7,441 nt of DNA from Pseudomonadales bacterium (lineage in GTDB: Bacteria; Pseudomonadota; Gammaproteobacteria; Pseudomonadales; Azotimanducaceae): NCBI GenBank assembly GCA_021295935.1, contig JAGWBL010000076.1, positions 1 through 7,441 of the forward strand. Direction: 5' to 3'. A program made the position numbers and the translations under genes. This document shows positions 6,431 to 7,441 of this stretch, in pieces. The notes beneath the pieces were generated by a model, which did no database searches, was not told where the DNA came from, and saw only the letters and a program-made list of their open reading frames with translations. Position 1 is the stretch's first letter, and each line of letters begins with the position of its first letter.

Positions 6431-7441
6431 CGTTCGCCCAAGCCCGACCGGTAGCTCCACAAGCCTGTCGCCGATACACCGACAACGAAGATTCCCCCAC
6501 AGATCACCATCCCGGTCAGCATCGGCGTCATTGGCGAGGTCCACTCGATGATCCATCCAAGCACAAACGCCGAGACAGGAGAAGCAAGCATGAAGCTGAG
6601 CAGGAAGAACGAGAGGACCTGAGCCCGCGTCCTCTGAGGTGCAAGTTCCTGAACCATGGATCGCGCGAACGTCGAAGTGCAACCCATGTTGAGCCCCCAC
6701 AGTCCAATCAGGGAAAGGAACAACTCCTCTCCAGGTTGAAGGAAGACTCCCGCAAGTATCGCGGCCCGCGTCAACTGGAGCATCAGGAACCACCTGCCTG
6801 GCTTCAAGACCGGCATGATGAACAGGAGGACCGCGTTCGAGCTTGTGCTGCCGACCGTGAACGACGCCAACATGAGGGCAAAGAATGTGGCGTCGCCCTC
6901 GTAGATGCGGTTAGCGATGAGCGGGGCCGCAACCACGTACGCACCTGCGTTGAACAGGGATGACACGAAGTTGATGGCGACGATGTCCCGAACCAAGCCA
7001 TTGAACCGCAAGGCCTTAAGCCCGCCGAACACGTCCGGTCGTTCGCCCCTTGCACCAGGGAGCTTGGGACAGAGCCAGAACAAGATCAGCGAACAGGCGA
7101 GCGCGATGGCCAGGACCAGGAATGAGAGGCTTGGCCCGAGAATCTCCTGCCTGCCGCCTATCCAGAGGGCGCCGAAACTCGCGAGAGAGGGAAGAATGAA
7201 CACAAGCGCTACCGACCGCTGAATGTCGAATCGCGTGACCCGGTTGATCATGGCGTTCCGGGCCGGGTCGCTGAGCCCTTGGACCAGGGCGAACGCCGTG
7301 CCCAGTCCCGCCACCGCCCAAACTGTCGTCAATGAAGGCATGACAACCATGGGGATAGCGAGCACGAGAGCAAAGGCCGAGGCGCCGCACACAAGCGTGC
7401 GAAGGTCCGTCCGATCGGCCCAGAGACCACCCACCAGGAGG
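6346..7441 (-). CDS. MFS transporter, EntS-like/MFS_3 type (N-terminus beyond the right edge)
   Basis: Inner-membrane secondary exporter. The visible 364 or so residues begin in the loop between segments 2 and 3 with the MFS signature GGLWADRTDLR and then hold about ten membrane segments, so segments 1-2 and the true start lie past the edge. A GTG at 7434 would give an apparent start, but it falls inside this signature and should not be used. The stretch LSDPARNAMINRVTRFD followed by an Ala-Leu-rich helix resembles the segment 4-5 region of the MFS_3 group, which includes the enterobactin exporter EntS and macrolide pumps. The last roughly 35 residues after the final segment are hydrophilic and overlap the hydrolase gene in antisense. 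Substrate unknown. Confidence 0.88.
   Translation of the reverse strand, partial: LLVGGLWADRTDLRTLVCGASAFALVLAIPMVVMPSLTTVWAVAGLGTAFALVQGLSDPARNAMINRVTRFDIQRSVALVFILPSLASFGALWIGGRQEILGPSLSFLVLAIALACSLILFWLCPKLPGARGERPDVFGGLKALRFNGLVRDIVAINFVSSLFNAGAYVVAAPLIANRIYEGDATFFALMLASFTVGSTSSNAVLLFIMPVLKPGRWFLMLQLTRAAILAGVFLQPGEELFLSLIGLWGLNMGCTSTFARSMVQELAPQRTRAQVLSFFLLSFMLASPVSAFVLGWIIEWTSPMTPMLTGMVICGGIFVVGVSATGLWSYRSGLGERQTSTCALMYSATKSGLSMGMKWVRPGR

Overview
The window looks like GC-rich chromosomal DNA of a Gram-negative bacterium, most likely a proteobacterium. The evidence is a type V (autotransporter-like) outer-membrane protein, a NorM-type MATE pump and a bacterial type I isopentenyl-diphosphate isomerase. 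I cannot name the genus from sequence alone. No RNA genes, CRISPR arrays, transposases, phage genes or attachment sites were found.

Five genes alternate strictly in strand (-, +, -, +, -), so no two neighbours can form an operon. Left to right they are: (1) 1-2279, minus, a secreted protein built from four 134-residue tandem repeats that runs into an autotransporter-type beta-barrel cut by the left edge, broken by two small frameshifting deletions; (2) 2773-4221, plus, a complete MATE-family efflux pump; (3) 4808-5380, minus, a complete isopentenyl-diphosphate isomerase (idi); (4) 5546-6430, plus, a complete alpha/beta hydrolase; (5) 6346-7441, minus, an MFS exporter whose N-terminus lies beyond the right edge. 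Genes 1/2 and 3/4 are divergent across 493 and 165 bases. Genes 2/3 converge across a 586-base gene-free stretch with several GC-rich hairpins. Genes 4/5 converge and overlap by 85 bases at their 3' ends.

The most unusual feature is the repeat protein. Each 134-residue unit (402 bases) is itself made of two related half-modules of about 60 and 74 residues. Each half opens with a Trp-Trp pair and contains a Gln-Arg-hydrophobic-Ala stretch and a Gly-Asp-Gly-like loop. The second half carries a Cys-x19-Cys pair. Units 2 and 3 are exactly 402 bases each, while units 1 and 4 have lost 19 and 25 bases near the junction between half-modules. Both losses move the reading frame, so the protein is visible only when three frames are joined. 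This is either a decaying gene, a population variant or an assembly artefact; the sequence alone does not decide.

No shared pathway links the five genes. The MATE and MFS proteins are both exporters and could belong to a general efflux/resistance complement. The isomerase supplies isoprenoid precursors, and the hydrolase substrate cannot be predicted.
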